A stretch of DNA of 64,000 bases from DASQJJ01 sp964598355. Lineage in GTDB: Bacteria > Patescibacteriota > Microgenomatia > Levybacterales > UBA12049. The stretch lies in the NCBI GenBank assembly GCA_964598355.1, contig CAZRBN010000001.1, forward strand, positions 5,988 to 69,987. The letters are read 5' to 3'. The position numbers and the translations under genes were made by a program. Under the pieces are notes generated by a model. It was not told the origin of the DNA. It made no database searches and worked only from the letters and a program-made list of their open reading frames with translations. This document shows, piece by piece, positions 1 to 9,047 of the stretch; positions within the stretch are counted from its first letter, which is position 1; each line of letters begins with the position of its first letter.

Positions 1-738
1 AGTCTGTACAAGCTCTAGTGCGTCATTTGTCTTCACTTTTCCATCAATAAGCCTCACAAAAGCAACAACGCCTCGATGCTCATCATAGACAGCATCAAAA
101 ATAAGTGCCCGGAGATTCTTGTCTACAGACCCTATTGGTGCAGGAATTTGCTCAATTGCCTTTTGAAGAAGCGCCTCAACGCCCAAACCCGTCTTCGCAG
201 AGATTTTCAAAACCGTATGTGGATCAAATCCTAACACCTCTAATTGTTTGAGTGTCTTCTCTACCTCTGCTCCGTCCATATCGATTTTGTTAATTGCTGG
301 AACAATGACTAAGTTTTGTTTTTGTGCTGCGCGCAAATGGGCGACTGTCTGGGCTTGTACACCTTTTGTTGCATCAACGAGCAGAATTACTCCTTCACAT
401 GCTGCGAGAGTTCGCGAAACCTCATAGGAGAAGTCTACATGACCTGGAGTGTCTATCAAATTCAACATATATGTTGAATTAATTTTCAAATCCTTTCCAT
501 CGTCATCCTGAACTTGTTTCAGGATCTCTTTTGGTGTATAGAACATTCTCACCGGGGCTAGTTTGATAGTAATTCCACGCTCACGGGAAATTGGATTTTG
601 ATCTAAAAATTGCTCCTGCTTTCCTAAAATATCTTTTCGGATAGTATTTGTTATCTCCAAAAATCTATCTGACAAAGTTGATTTGCCGTGGTCAATATGC
701 GCAACTATACAAAAGTTTCTAATAAATTTATTTTCCAT
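1..738 (-). CDS. lepA: Elongation factor 4 (LepA), N-terminal part
   Basis: Ribosome-associated GTPase that back-translocates stalled ribosomes. Only the first 246 residues are in the window; the rest lies beyond base 1. Visible motifs are AHIDHGKST (P-loop), RERGITIK (switch I), NLIDTPGHVDF (G3) and NKID (G4), followed by SAKTG and the start of domain II. The start is the ATG at 738, preceded by a moderate AAGGA. Between RGITIK and the G3 motif there is an insertion of about 13 residues that includes KEILKQVQDDDG and is encoded by a palindromic repeat. Family assignment is very safe. Confidence 0.96.
   Translation of the reverse strand, partial: MENKFIRNFCIVAHIDHGKSTLSDRFLEITNTIRKDILGKQEQFLDQNPISRERGITIKLAPVRMFYTPKEILKQVQDDDGKDLKINSTYMLNLIDTPGHVDFSYEVSRTLAACEGVILLVDATKGVQAQTVAHLRAAQKQNLVIVPAINKIDMDGAEVEKTLKQLEVLGFDPHTVLKISAKTGLGVEALLQKAIEQIPAPIGSVDKNLRALIFDAVYDEHRGVVAFVRLIDGKVKTNDALELVQT
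502..527. repeat. Palindromic repeat inserted in frame in lepA
   Basis: Perfect 8-bp inverted repeat ATCCTGAA / TTCAGGAT (505-512 and 518-525) with loop CTTGT. It belongs to a sequence type (GTCATCCTGAACTTGTTTCA...) that I recall as a dispersed palindromic element in many bacterial genomes. Here it is inside lepA and is translated as EILKQVQDD. Confidence 0.7.
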
Positions 739-970
739 ATATATTCCTTTTAAGCAACTTGCCCTGTAGGCGTGAAATCATGAGGCGATGACATACACCT
801 CGTGAATGACAAACGACCTATCCGGGAGTTACGAATAAATTCCTGATCTATAAAAATAAGCGTTCACCGTCAAGCGTTAAGAAAAAGGTTGAGAAATGTT
901 AACGGTTACCGCTTCACCTTTAATGCTAGTAACTCATTCTACCAGAAAGTGAGGCTAGAAGAAAGAAAGA

Positions 971-2629
971 CTATACTTTCGGGCTGGATCCCTCAAGTAA
1001 CTCCTGAATTTTACTGAGTATCTCTTCCCAGTTACCCAGCTTCTTAAACATGAGTACATATGTTTGGGCTTCTTTCACTTGGAAAATCCACGTGAGGAAA
1101 AGATATAAAGAAAGACCAATCAAACTTGTAATTCCAGTAAGCAAAATAAGATTTATTGTATGGGTAGTATCAAAGACTAACTGATCGAGTAACTTCAAAG
1201 GAATATATAAAGCAAAACCGGTAAAGAAAGTAGCAATAATAATTTTTGAAAATGAGAGGAAAAGGTAGGCTTTTGTGAATCCTCCTGTTTTGTAGGAAAG
1301 GAGAATAAATAAAACAACAAATTGAAAAATACTCCCAAAAGAATACGAAATGGCAATACTAGAAATTCCAGCCTTCATTCCAAATACCATCACTGCTGCA
1401 ATTCCCAGCATAACACCTGTTGAAATTGCTCCTACGACAAGCGGGATAACGGTATCATGCAGTGCATAGAAAGCCCGTGATACTAAGTATGTTAAGGCCT
1501 GAGCAAAAAGTGAAATAGAAAAAAGAGCCAAAATACGACCTGTCATTACTGTTGCTGGCCAGTCAAATTGAGAAGCTCCATATTCGAGTCTCACAATAGG
1601 AATTCTCAACACTAAAAATAATACCGAAATAGGTAGGACTAAATAAAGCATTTGTGAAAGACTTGTCAAAAAGGTTACTTTAAAATCATCAAGCTGTTCT
1701 CGTTGCCTTGATAAAACAGGAAATGCAGCTTGAGCAATTGTTTGTCCAAACAAAGCAACAGGAGCGAATGCTAAGGTTTGAGCATAGTCAAAAATGACAT
1801 AACTTCTCCCTGGATCAGATAAAAATGAAATAAGTGTGACCGTAAGCAGCGTCCCAATTTGAAAAATCGCCAAAGAAATCGTCCTTGGCCACATGAGGTG
1901 AAAGATTTCTTTGATTCCAGCTACATTTTTCAGTGCTTTTGGATGAAAAGAAAACCCTACTCGTTTTACTAAGGGAATTTGCAGAGCTAAAAAAATAATT
2001 GCTCCGATAATAACCCCAACAGCAGGAGCAAAGATTCCAAGCCATGGCCATAGTGTTACCATACCAATAATAATTCCCAAGTTGTATAGAGCTGCAGCAA
2101 TACCAGGAATAAAAAAGTGGTTATAAGACTGAAGGACAGCAGAGAGAAAGCTTGCAACAATAAAAAATAATTCTCCAATGACAATAACCCGCATGAGATT
2201 GGCCATAAGAACAATTTGAGAATGACTAAAGCCTGGAGCAATAAGATATGAGAAATACTCAGCAAAAATGACCAAAATTAAAGAAATAACAACGAAAATA
2301 CCAAGCCCTAATGATAAAAGAGTTGAAGCAAATTCATGACCCTCTTTTTCTTTCCCTTTGGATAAATAATCCGAAAATACAGGAATAAAGGCAGATGACA
2401 AAGCTCCTGCAATAATCAATTGAAACAAGAAATCAGGTAAACGAGAAGAAGCTAGATAAACACCTAAGGTATTAGACGCACCAAAAATACCAACCAAAAA
2501 GCGTTGTCTAATAAGCCCAAGAAACTGCGACAAAATAACTGTTGCCATAATAATAAAGGCTGCAGAAAGGATATTTGTTTGCTGTTTGAGTAAGACATTG
2601 AGACTTTTTTTAAAGAAATTTGTAGGCAT
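971..2629 (-). CDS. murJ: Lipid II flippase MurJ (MviN family)
   Basis: Integral membrane protein of 552 residues that moves lipid-linked peptidoglycan precursor across the membrane. The sequence is a run of about 14 hydrophobic segments. It begins with the family signature near residues 30-65 (SQFLGLIRQR, then SSRLPDFLFQLIIAGALSSA), which includes the conserved basic residues of the central cavity. Length matches the family. The stop is TAG at 971. It is transcribed in the same direction as lepA, with 232 bases between them in which I see no gene. A -10-like TAATAG lies just before the ATG. Confidence 0.95.
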   Translation of the reverse strand: MPTNFFKKSLNVLLKQQTNILSAAFIIMATVILSQFLGLIRQRFLVGIFGASNTLGVYLASSRLPDFLFQLIIAGALSSAFIPVFSDYLSKGKEKEGHEFASTLLSLGLGIFVVISLILVIFAEYFSYLIAPGFSHSQIVLMANLMRVIVIGELFFIVASFLSAVLQSYNHFFIPGIAAALYNLGIIIGMVTLWPWLGIFAPAVGVIIGAIIFLALQIPLVKRVGFSFHPKALKNVAGIKEIFHLMWPRTISLAIFQIGTLLTVTLISFLSDPGRSYVIFDYAQTLAFAPVALFGQTIAQAAFPVLSRQREQLDDFKVTFLTSLSQMLYLVLPISVLFLVLRIPIVRLEYGASQFDWPATVMTGRILALFSISLFAQALTYLVSRAFYALHDTVIPLVVGAISTGVMLGIAAVMVFGMKAGISSIAISYSFGSIFQFVVLFILLSYKTGGFTKAYLFLSFSKIIIATFFTGFALYIPLKLLDQLVFDTTHTINLILLTGITSLIGLSLYLFLTWIFQVKEAQTYVLMFKKLGNWEEILSKIQELLEGSSPKV

Positions 2630-2766
2630 AATTCTATTATTATCCTCTCCTGAAACTTTTATCAGAACCCTATGTGGAAGAGATTTTTTGAAACGAGCTT
2701 TGACAAGAAATCAACTCGAAAAACCAAGCGTATGCTTTTTCTCTTGCGGATTCAAGTATAGCATGA

Positions 2767-2772
2767 TAAAAT
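2767..2772 (+). promoter_or_regulatory. -10 box of rpsT, leaderless start
   Basis: TAAAAT lies exactly six bases before the ATG at 2779. This spacing recurs at many genes in the window. It argues that the mRNA begins at or next to ATG 2779 rather than the upstream ATG at 2773. Confidence 0.5.
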
Positions 2773-2778
2773 ATGGTC

Positions 2779-3105
2779 ATGCCAGTTATAAAATCAGCAA
2801 AAAAGAAATTGCGACAAGACGAAAATGCAACAATTCGCAACGCTAAAATGGAAACAGCCTTGAAGGATGCTATTAAAGCAGCTAAAAAGAACCCATCTCT
2901 CGAGCTAGTCAGAAAAGCAACCAGTGCTGCAGATAAAGCAGCGAAGCGTCATATTGTTCATAACAATAAGGCTGCACGCATAAAATCAGCTCTTTCCAAA
3001 CTTCTTGGAGGCAAAACAGCATCTAAATCAGAATCCAAACCTACAGCTAAAGCAAAAAAAACAGTAAAGAAAACAACTAAAAAATCCCCAGCAAAGAAGA
3101 AATAG
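2779..3105 (+). CDS. rpsT: Small ribosomal subunit protein S20
   Basis: Binds 16S rRNA early in assembly of the 30S subunit. The protein starts MPVIKSAKKKLRQ, matching the usual S20 start (M-x-NIKSAKKR), and continues as a Lys/Ala-rich three-helix protein with the family pattern around AADKAAKRHIVHNNKAARIKSALSK. The C-terminal 30 residues are a Lys/Thr/Ser/Ala tail longer than in most S20 proteins. An alternative ATG two codons upstream (2773) is less likely because of the family start and the -10 spacing. It is a monocistronic gene, divergent from murJ. Confidence 0.93.
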   Translation: MPVIKSAKKKLRQDENATIRNAKMETALKDAIKAAKKNPSLELVRKATSAADKAAKRHIVHNNKAARIKSALSKLLGGKTASKSESKPTAKAKKTVKKTTKKSPAKKK

Positions 3106-3235
3106 CCACATATATTGCTTTATTGACCCATTGTTTCATTTCACCCTTTCAAATCTTACGTTTTACACGATCCATACCCCGGTTTGTCCAACTATTTCAA
3201 CCCAGGTTTAAACTTCTAATAATTCGTTTTTTCTT

Positions 3236-3264
3236 TTGACAAAGAGCTTAATTCTCCCTAGACT
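3236..3264 (+). promoter_or_regulatory. Promoter of the pilN-to-DUF2298 envelope operon
   Basis: TTGACA (3236-3241), 17-bp spacer, TAGACT (3259-3264), then ATG nine bases later at 3274. This is the clearest consensus promoter at the head of the + strand operon. The leader would be at most a few bases. Confidence 0.7.
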
Positions 3265-3273
3265 AATAGTAGT

Positions 3274-3834
3274 ATGGAAAAGTCTACTGCACCATCTATT
3301 AATTTGGCTAAAAACCGAGGAGAACATTTCATAGATAGATTTTTTTCCTGGGCACTTTCCGCTGGACGTGTCTTAGTGATCCTTACCGAAGCTATAGCAC
3401 TAGGAGCTTTTCTTTTCCGTTTTGGATTGGACAGGCAAATTCTTGATTTGCATGACAGAATTACTCAAGAACAAGCTATTGTGAAATTATTAAAGAATAA
3501 TGAAACAACATATAGGAATCTTCAAGAAAGACTAAGTCTTGCAAAAAACATAGATACAACAACCACTACCCAACTCAAAACATACACAGATGTTTCTACA
3601 ATGATTCCATCTGATATGGTCGTACAAAATATTTTTTATTCGATAAATGATATCCATGTGGATGGATCTGTAGGCTCAATTATTTCTCTCTCATCATTTG
3701 TAAAAAAGCTTAAAGCTTATCCAACAGTCGAGAAAGTAAGTATAGATAGGTTAGAAAATAAATCATCAACAGGAGAATATACCATTGGAATTACAGCATT
3801 TTTCAAAGTAGAAAAGCAGAAATCATTACTATGA
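3274..3834 (+). CDS. PilN-like type IV pilus assembly protein
   Basis: Predicted inner-membrane part of a type IV pilus or related secretion machine. It shows the PilN plan: a short cytoplasmic N-terminus with an INLAKNR motif (residues 9-15; PilN uses such a segment to bind PilM), one membrane helix at about 31-52, a coiled-coil stretch at about 55-95, and a C-terminal alpha/beta domain. The next gene is PilO-like and overlaps by 4 bp, which supports the call. No pilM, pilQ or ATPase is nearby, so the rest of the system must be elsewhere in the genome. Confidence 0.7.
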   Translation: MEKSTAPSINLAKNRGEHFIDRFFSWALSAGRVLVILTEAIALGAFLFRFGLDRQILDLHDRITQEQAIVKLLKNNETTYRNLQERLSLAKNIDTTTTTQLKTYTDVSTMIPSDMVVQNIFYSINDIHVDGSVGSIISLSSFVKKLKAYPTVEKVSIDRLENKSSTGEYTIGITAFFKVEKQKSLL

Positions 3835-4466
3835 ATTTAAAAATATCCTTACCTACTCTCAAAAAACTTGGAATTGGCAATCCAAAAGAAAGCAAGCTCT
3901 TTCTTTCTATTATTCCTGGAATTCAAGAAAAACGAACAAAACAATTTACGACTCTTTCTCTTACGCTTGCCACTATCGCATTTTTCGGTATTTTCGCGAT
4001 TAATCCAACATTTGGAACTATTTCTGATTTACAAAAGCAACTCGATGATGATAATTTTACACATCAAAGTCTGCAAAAAAAAATTGCCAATTTAACTACT
4101 CTTCAGCAAGTATACTCGGATATCCAAGACACACTTCCTCCATTATATGACGCCATTCCTACTTCATTATCCATCGATATTTTTGTTGGACAATTGCATA
4201 CGCTTGCTGGACTAAACAATGTACAACTTACCAGGGTTCAGACTTTGCCTGTTGATATTTCACCACAAACAACATCAGCAAAATATACAACCTATGAATT
4301 TTCTGTTGAAGCTCAAGGAGCATATGCTGATCTGGTGAAATATATAACAAATGTCACGAACGCTAGTCGGCTCATAACATTACAATCAATTTCTATGGCC
4401 CATATCGGAAAAGTTGACAATACCTTTCGTATGCAGTTGAGAGGAAAAACATACTTTAAATCATAA
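3831..4466 (+). CDS. PilO-like type IV pilus assembly protein
   Basis: Protein of 211 residues with one membrane helix (about 43-62), a coiled coil (about 65-100) and a periplasmic ferredoxin-like domain. This is the PilO layout. It starts inside the end of the PilN-like gene with a 4-bp overlap, implying translational coupling. In pili, PilN and PilO form a heterodimer that aligns the inner-membrane platform. Sequence identity in this family is low, so the call rests on topology and position. Confidence 0.65.
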   Translation: MNLKISLPTLKKLGIGNPKESKLFLSIIPGIQEKRTKQFTTLSLTLATIAFFGIFAINPTFGTISDLQKQLDDDNFTHQSLQKKIANLTTLQQVYSDIQDTLPPLYDAIPTSLSIDIFVGQLHTLAGLNNVQLTRVQTLPVDISPQTTSAKYTTYEFSVEAQGAYADLVKYITNVTNASRLITLQSISMAHIGKVDNTFRMQLRGKTYFKS

Positions 4467-4468
4467 CT

Positions 4469-4789
4469 ATGAGACAACGCGATATATTATTTCTTCTTGC
4501 ATCAATTTGTGTTGTTATTTTTGCATGGATAGCATTTACTATTCTTCATAATTCACTTACTTCAACAATAACCCCTGCAACAACTGAAGCAATCGCTCCA
4601 ATTCAACCCAACTTTGATACTGCAACCCTCAAAAAAATGAAAACACGAATTGTTGTTAACCCAGCATTTACCATTTCAGTTACCCCTACAATTACTCTTA
4701 GTCCAGCCCCTACACCAACGACTCTTCCATTTAATAACGTTGCTTCTCAATCTGCACAAACAGCATCCCAAGGAGGTACGTTGAAATAA
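4469..4789 (+). CDS. Small membrane-anchored Thr/Pro-rich protein
   Basis: 106 residues: an N-terminal membrane helix (about 5-27), then an exposed segment rich in Thr, Pro and Ala with IAPIQPNFDTATLKKMKTR in the middle. No family recognised. Its place between PilO and a cell-surface protein, with 2-bp spacing upstream and a TAATG-type stop/start overlap downstream, suggests an accessory pilus or secretion component. By position it could be a PilP-like protein, but the sequence does not show this. Confidence 0.6.
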   Translation: MRQRDILFLLASICVVIFAWIAFTILHNSLTSTITPATTEAIAPIQPNFDTATLKKMKTRIVVNPAFTISVTPTITLSPAPTPTTLPFNNVASQSAQTASQGGTLK

Positions 4790-6165
4790 TGAATATCTGG
4801 AATAAAAGAATTCCTACAGTATTTGGCATAGCCTTTGTTTTAGGGACAGTTATTGGAACAATATTTTTAGTCCAAACAGGAGTAATCTATTTGGGTGGAG
4901 CTGCTCCAGCTGATAATCCTCACTCAGTACGAGTTACAAATATTTCAGACAAGGCCGTATCTATTACCTATACTACAGAAACAAAGGTTATCGGAACAGT
5001 CTCAATCGGACAAGATAAAGATAGTCTACAAACAATTTTGGATGAGCGAGACCAACAATCAGGAACTCCTCAAACATATAAAGTACATAGTATAAGTATT
5101 AAAAACCTTAAACCAAATACTTCGTATGTTTTTTCTATTACATCAGGAGCAACGACGTATCTGAATCATGATAAGTATTTCTCAGCTCAAACGGCACCAA
5201 CACTTACTACAGCTCCTACCTCACAACTTCCTCTCACAGGAAAACTGGTTAGCCCAGATGGAAATAATCCAGAGGAAGCATTGGTATATCTAACAACAGA
5301 CAAAGGGGAAGTCTTGTCAACTCTTACGAAATCCTCTGGTATTTATACTATTCCCCTTAATACCTTTCGAACATCGGATGGAAAAAATTTCTTCACCTTC
5401 CAACCAACGACACCGCTTCATATTCTGGCAACTAATGGAGACTTAACCTCGCAAGCAACTGTTTTGTTATCAGGAAGCAGTCCTGTCCCACTTATTACGC
5501 TTTCTCAAACGTATAACTTCACTGCATCAACCCAACCTGTCGCGTCTAATTCCGCAGAAGCTACTATTGGTTTCCCATCGTTCTCAGCAAATAATGCTCT
5601 TGAGGCAACACCTGTGATTATTACTCCCAAGAAAGACGAAAGTTTTACTGATACCCAACCACGATTTAGTGGGAAAGCCTTACCCAATCAAACTATCACA
5701 ATAGAAATCCATTCATCAGATGTTATAACAGATACGATTAAGACAGATGCGTTTGGCAATTGGACATATAGACCATCCACACAACTATCACCAGGTAACC
5801 ATACCTTAACTATTATGACAAAAGATGCTAGTGGCATTCTTAAGACAATCGAACAGTCATTTACTGTTTTTGCAGCAGGATCTCAGGTGACTCAATCAGC
5901 AACGCCATCAGCAACACCAACCGTGACAAAATCACCAACTGCAACACCAATACCAACAATAATACCTACCATTACGACACAACCAACAGGTATTACTCCT
6001 ACCCTGCAGCCAACACTACTTCCAACAGTTGCTCTATCCCTCACACCGCGACCCTCACTGCCACCAACGGGAAGCAATAGTATTATAGTCGTAGGAACAA
6101 CCGGTATTGTCACAACGCTCCTTGGTATTGTATTATTCTTGATAAGCCGTGGTGCAATATTATGA
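4789..6165 (+). CDS. Fibronectin-III/Ig-like surface protein with LPPTG-type C-terminus
   Basis: 458 residues. There is an N-terminal membrane helix or signal anchor (about 10-32), a fibronectin type III-like domain (about 40-135, with VTNISDKAVSITYTTE and LKPNTSYVFSI), a carboxypeptidase-regulatory-like beta domain (about 145-235), and a bacterial Ig-like domain (about 275-360, with PNQTITIEIHS and GNWTYRPSTQL). A long Thr/Pro/Ser stalk follows, and the end is LPPTG, a hydrophobic helix and a short tail with one Arg. This resembles a sortase sorting signal. It overlaps the next gene by 4 bp. Probably anchored outside the membrane as part of the pilus-linked surface module. Confidence 0.75.
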   Translation: MNIWNKRIPTVFGIAFVLGTVIGTIFLVQTGVIYLGGAAPADNPHSVRVTNISDKAVSITYTTETKVIGTVSIGQDKDSLQTILDERDQQSGTPQTYKVHSISIKNLKPNTSYVFSITSGATTYLNHDKYFSAQTAPTLTTAPTSQLPLTGKLVSPDGNNPEEALVYLTTDKGEVLSTLTKSSGIYTIPLNTFRTSDGKNFFTFQPTTPLHILATNGDLTSQATVLLSGSSPVPLITLSQTYNFTASTQPVASNSAEATIGFPSFSANNALEATPVIITPKKDESFTDTQPRFSGKALPNQTITIEIHSSDVITDTIKTDAFGNWTYRPSTQLSPGNHTLTIMTKDASGILKTIEQSFTVFAAGSQVTQSATPSATPTVTKSPTATPIPTIIPTITTQPTGITPTLQPTLLPTVALSLTPRPSLPPTGSNSIIVVGTTGIVTTLLGIVLFLISRGAIL

Positions 6166-7430
6166 AGATTGGAATTATAGGAGCTGGTTTTACAGGACTT
6201 GGGGCAGCATATTCGTTAGTAAAACAAGGACATTCAGTTACTATCTTTGAAAAGGATGATCATCCAGGTGGTCTTGCCATAGGTTATCAAAAAAATGAAT
6301 GGGAATGGACCTTAGAAAGCTATTACCATCATTGGTTTACGAACGACAATACTGTTTTATCCTTGGCAAAAGAAATTCATTTTCCTGTAGCAATAAAGCG
6401 TCCAAAAACATCTGTCTTTATCGAAGGAAAACTATATCAACTTGATTCTCCTTCCAGTTTTTTAACCTTCCCCAAACTTCCTATATGGGATAGACTTCGG
6501 ATGATTGAAACGCTTGGACTGCTGAGAATCAATCCTTTCTGGAAACCAATGGAAAAAGTGAAAGCCTCAGAGTATCTTCCAAAAGCTATGGGTGAAAAGG
6601 CATATAAATTAATTTGGGAACCTCAGCTTACCAATAAATTTGGCAATTATGCAGATAAAATTTCTCTTGCATGGTTTTGGGCACGCATTGTTAAAAGAAC
6701 TCCTTCCCTTGCTTATCCAAAGGGGGGATTTTTATCCTTTGCACGACATGTAGAAAAAGTTATTACAGAAAAGGGAGGAGAATTTTTCTATGGAGCAGGT
6801 GTAACTGAAATAAAAACAGTAAAAGATAAAACAATTGTTATCGTCGGAAAAGAAAAATATGAATTTGATAAAGTCATTGTTACGCTTCCTTCTTTCCCAT
6901 TCCTCAAGCTTTGTCCAACACTTCCTGAAGGGTATAAAGAAAAATTACGAAAACTTGAGGGTCTCGGAGCTATGACTGTTGTATTGAGACTAAAAAAACA
7001 GTTCCTTCCTGATAATACCTACTGGCTAAGTATGTGTGATCCTGCTTCTCCTGTTATGGCTGTTGTTGAACATACTAATTTTATGAATAAAAAACACTAT
7101 AATAACGAGCATCTTGTTTATTTAGGAAACTACTTAGCGCAAAATCACCCATACTTCTCTTTATCAGAAAAAGAGATCCTTAAAGAGTTTGATCCCATTC
7201 TTCAAGAGTTACATCCTGGATATGAAAAAGATATTATTGGTGTTGATATCTTTAAAACTCCTTTTGCTCAGCCAATCATACCCACTAATTACTCAAGAAT
7301 TATGCCACCATTTGATACGCCATTACCAAATATTTATTTGGCCAATATTCAACAAGTATATCCCTGGGATAGAGGGACTAATTATGCTGTTGAATTAGGA
7401 CAAAAGATAGCAGACCACATTACAAAGTGA
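6162..7430 (+). CDS. FAD-dependent amine oxidase / protoporphyrinogen-oxidase-like oxidoreductase
   Basis: 422 residues with a clear dinucleotide-binding start IGAGFTGLGAAYSL and the GG motif FEKDDHPGGLA. The C-terminal FAD motif region ends with NIYLANIQQVYPWDRGTNYAVELG. The family includes protoporphyrinogen oxidase, phytoene desaturase and UDP-galactopyranose mutase-like enzymes. In an operon with GT39 transferases and an epimerase, a role in lipid-linked or surface glycan metabolism is more likely than haem synthesis, but the substrate cannot be read from the sequence. Stop TGA at 7428-7430. Confidence 0.8.
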   Translation: MKIGIIGAGFTGLGAAYSLVKQGHSVTIFEKDDHPGGLAIGYQKNEWEWTLESYYHHWFTNDNTVLSLAKEIHFPVAIKRPKTSVFIEGKLYQLDSPSSFLTFPKLPIWDRLRMIETLGLLRINPFWKPMEKVKASEYLPKAMGEKAYKLIWEPQLTNKFGNYADKISLAWFWARIVKRTPSLAYPKGGFLSFARHVEKVITEKGGEFFYGAGVTEIKTVKDKTIVIVGKEKYEFDKVIVTLPSFPFLKLCPTLPEGYKEKLRKLEGLGAMTVVLRLKKQFLPDNTYWLSMCDPASPVMAVVEHTNFMNKKHYNNEHLVYLGNYLAQNHPYFSLSEKEILKEFDPILQELHPGYEKDIIGVDIFKTPFAQPIIPTNYSRIMPPFDTPLPNIYLANIQQVYPWDRGTNYAVELGQKIADHITK

Positions 7431-7461
7431 TTTTAAATTTGAAATTTAAAATTAAACTTAT

Positions 7462-9047
7462 ATGTTTTCGAAACAAAACCTCTTTCTTCTATTTTTAGTT
7501 TTAGTAGGAACATTTCTCAGATTCTATAATCTCCTCTGGGGGGCACCATTTTTTTTCATCCTGATGAGCGAAATATAGTATATGCAATTAGTCAGCTTTC
7601 TTTTCCCCAGCAATTTAACCCACATTTTTTTGCCTATGGGTCTCTTCCTATCTATGCAGTATATTTTATAAACAATTTTTTTTCATTTATTCTAAAAAGA
7701 GAAAATGATTTTGCATCTATAATTTTCTGGCTTCGATTTTTCTCTGCAACATTTTCTTTATTACTTATTCCGTCTCTATATATCATTGTTTCAAAATTAT
7801 TTGGCAAAACAGCTGCACTTATTACTGCTTTTTTAGCAACTTTTAGCGTTGGATTTATTCAATATGCGCATTTTGGAACATTTGAAATGTGGAATACTTT
7901 TTTTACTTTATGGTTATTCTATTTTTCTATTCGCTTAACAAAAGGCTCTTCTTTCCAAACAATTCTAAGAATAAGTACAGTCATGGGTATTTTGTTATCA
8001 GTAAAAGTATCAAACAGTATATTATTTCCATTACCTATTCTGGGTATAGTGATGTATCAGTACATCACTATAAAGTCACTCTTATATAAAAAATTGCTAG
8101 GCAATATTTTACTCTATATAGTTATAGTTGCGGTAATATTTGTAGTAACAAACCCTTTCGCATTACTTGATTTTCAATCATTTTTTAACAGTATCCATTA
8201 TGAATCCTCAGTTGCTTTAGGGACACTTCCGGTTTTTTATACGGGAAGTTTTTTTAATACTATCCCAATACTTTTTCAATTTTCTAAGGTCTATCCTTTT
8301 CTTGTAAATCCATTCGTCGAATTTCTTTTTATCCCAGCCTTCTTTTTTGTTATTTTTAAGGGAATTAAAAATAAAAACATGGCCATTATACTGCTTGCTG
8401 CATATTACATACTCGTCTTTCTATCTCAAGCATTTTTTTATGTGAAATGGACACGCTATGTACTTCCTACACTTCCTTTTCTCTATATAATGACTGCTAT
8501 GTTTCTTACCAACTTACCTACCAAACTGAAAAAAATAACATTAGTATTCCTTGGCATATTCGTCATTATATACAGTTATGCTTTTATAAAAACGGTTTAT
8601 TTTTCACAGGATACCAGAATTGCTGCGTCAGTATGGGCAAAACATACAATAGCATCCACTAGTCCTACTGTAAGTGAGCCTTATGATCTGGGTATTATTC
8701 CTTTTAACCCTCTTTTCCCGAATATACAACTAATTCCTGTCTATGACATCGAAACTAATGCCGATGCTTTCTCTCTGGTGCAACAAAACCTTTCACAAGC
8801 AAAAATATTTATTATTCCAAGTCAGCGACTTATTCATAGTAGAATGATTAATAAAACTACTTTCCCAAAAGGGAACACTCTTTATACCAATCTTTTAGAC
8901 AATAAAACAGATTTTAAAAAAGTATATGAAACACCATGTAATATATTTTGCAAAATAGTATATGACGGAGATCCTCTCTTTAATGTAGAAGAAACAACAA
9001 CTGTCTTTGATCGACCAACAGTAGTTATCTTTGAAAAAAAGCTATGA
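7462..9047 (+). pseudogene. GT39-family membrane glycosyltransferase, frameshifted
   Basis: Polytopic transferase of the PMT/ArnT superfamily, which uses lipid-linked sugar donors. The ATG at 7462 opens MFSKQNLFLLFLVLVG...WGAPFFF. After a run of eight Ts (7549-7556) the frame is lost and a TAG follows. The next frame continues without interruption with HPDERNIVYAISQL and FNPHFFAYGSLPIY through to 9047. Nine Ts would restore one protein of about 528 residues. The downstream paralogue has the same HPDER motif and FAYGSFPLYLL, confirming the reconstruction. The error may be in the assembly or a real mutation. The intact part alone could also start at ATG 7887. Overlaps the next gene by 4 bp. Confidence 0.8.

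Noticed and set aside
2586..2846. Plus-strand frame between murJ and rpsT
   Set aside because: It overlaps both real genes and has no recognisable domain.
7431..7461. AT-rich inverted repeat after the FAD oxidoreductase
   Set aside because: AAATTTGAAATTTAAAATT is too simple in composition to be placed with the GGTACTTT hairpin family.
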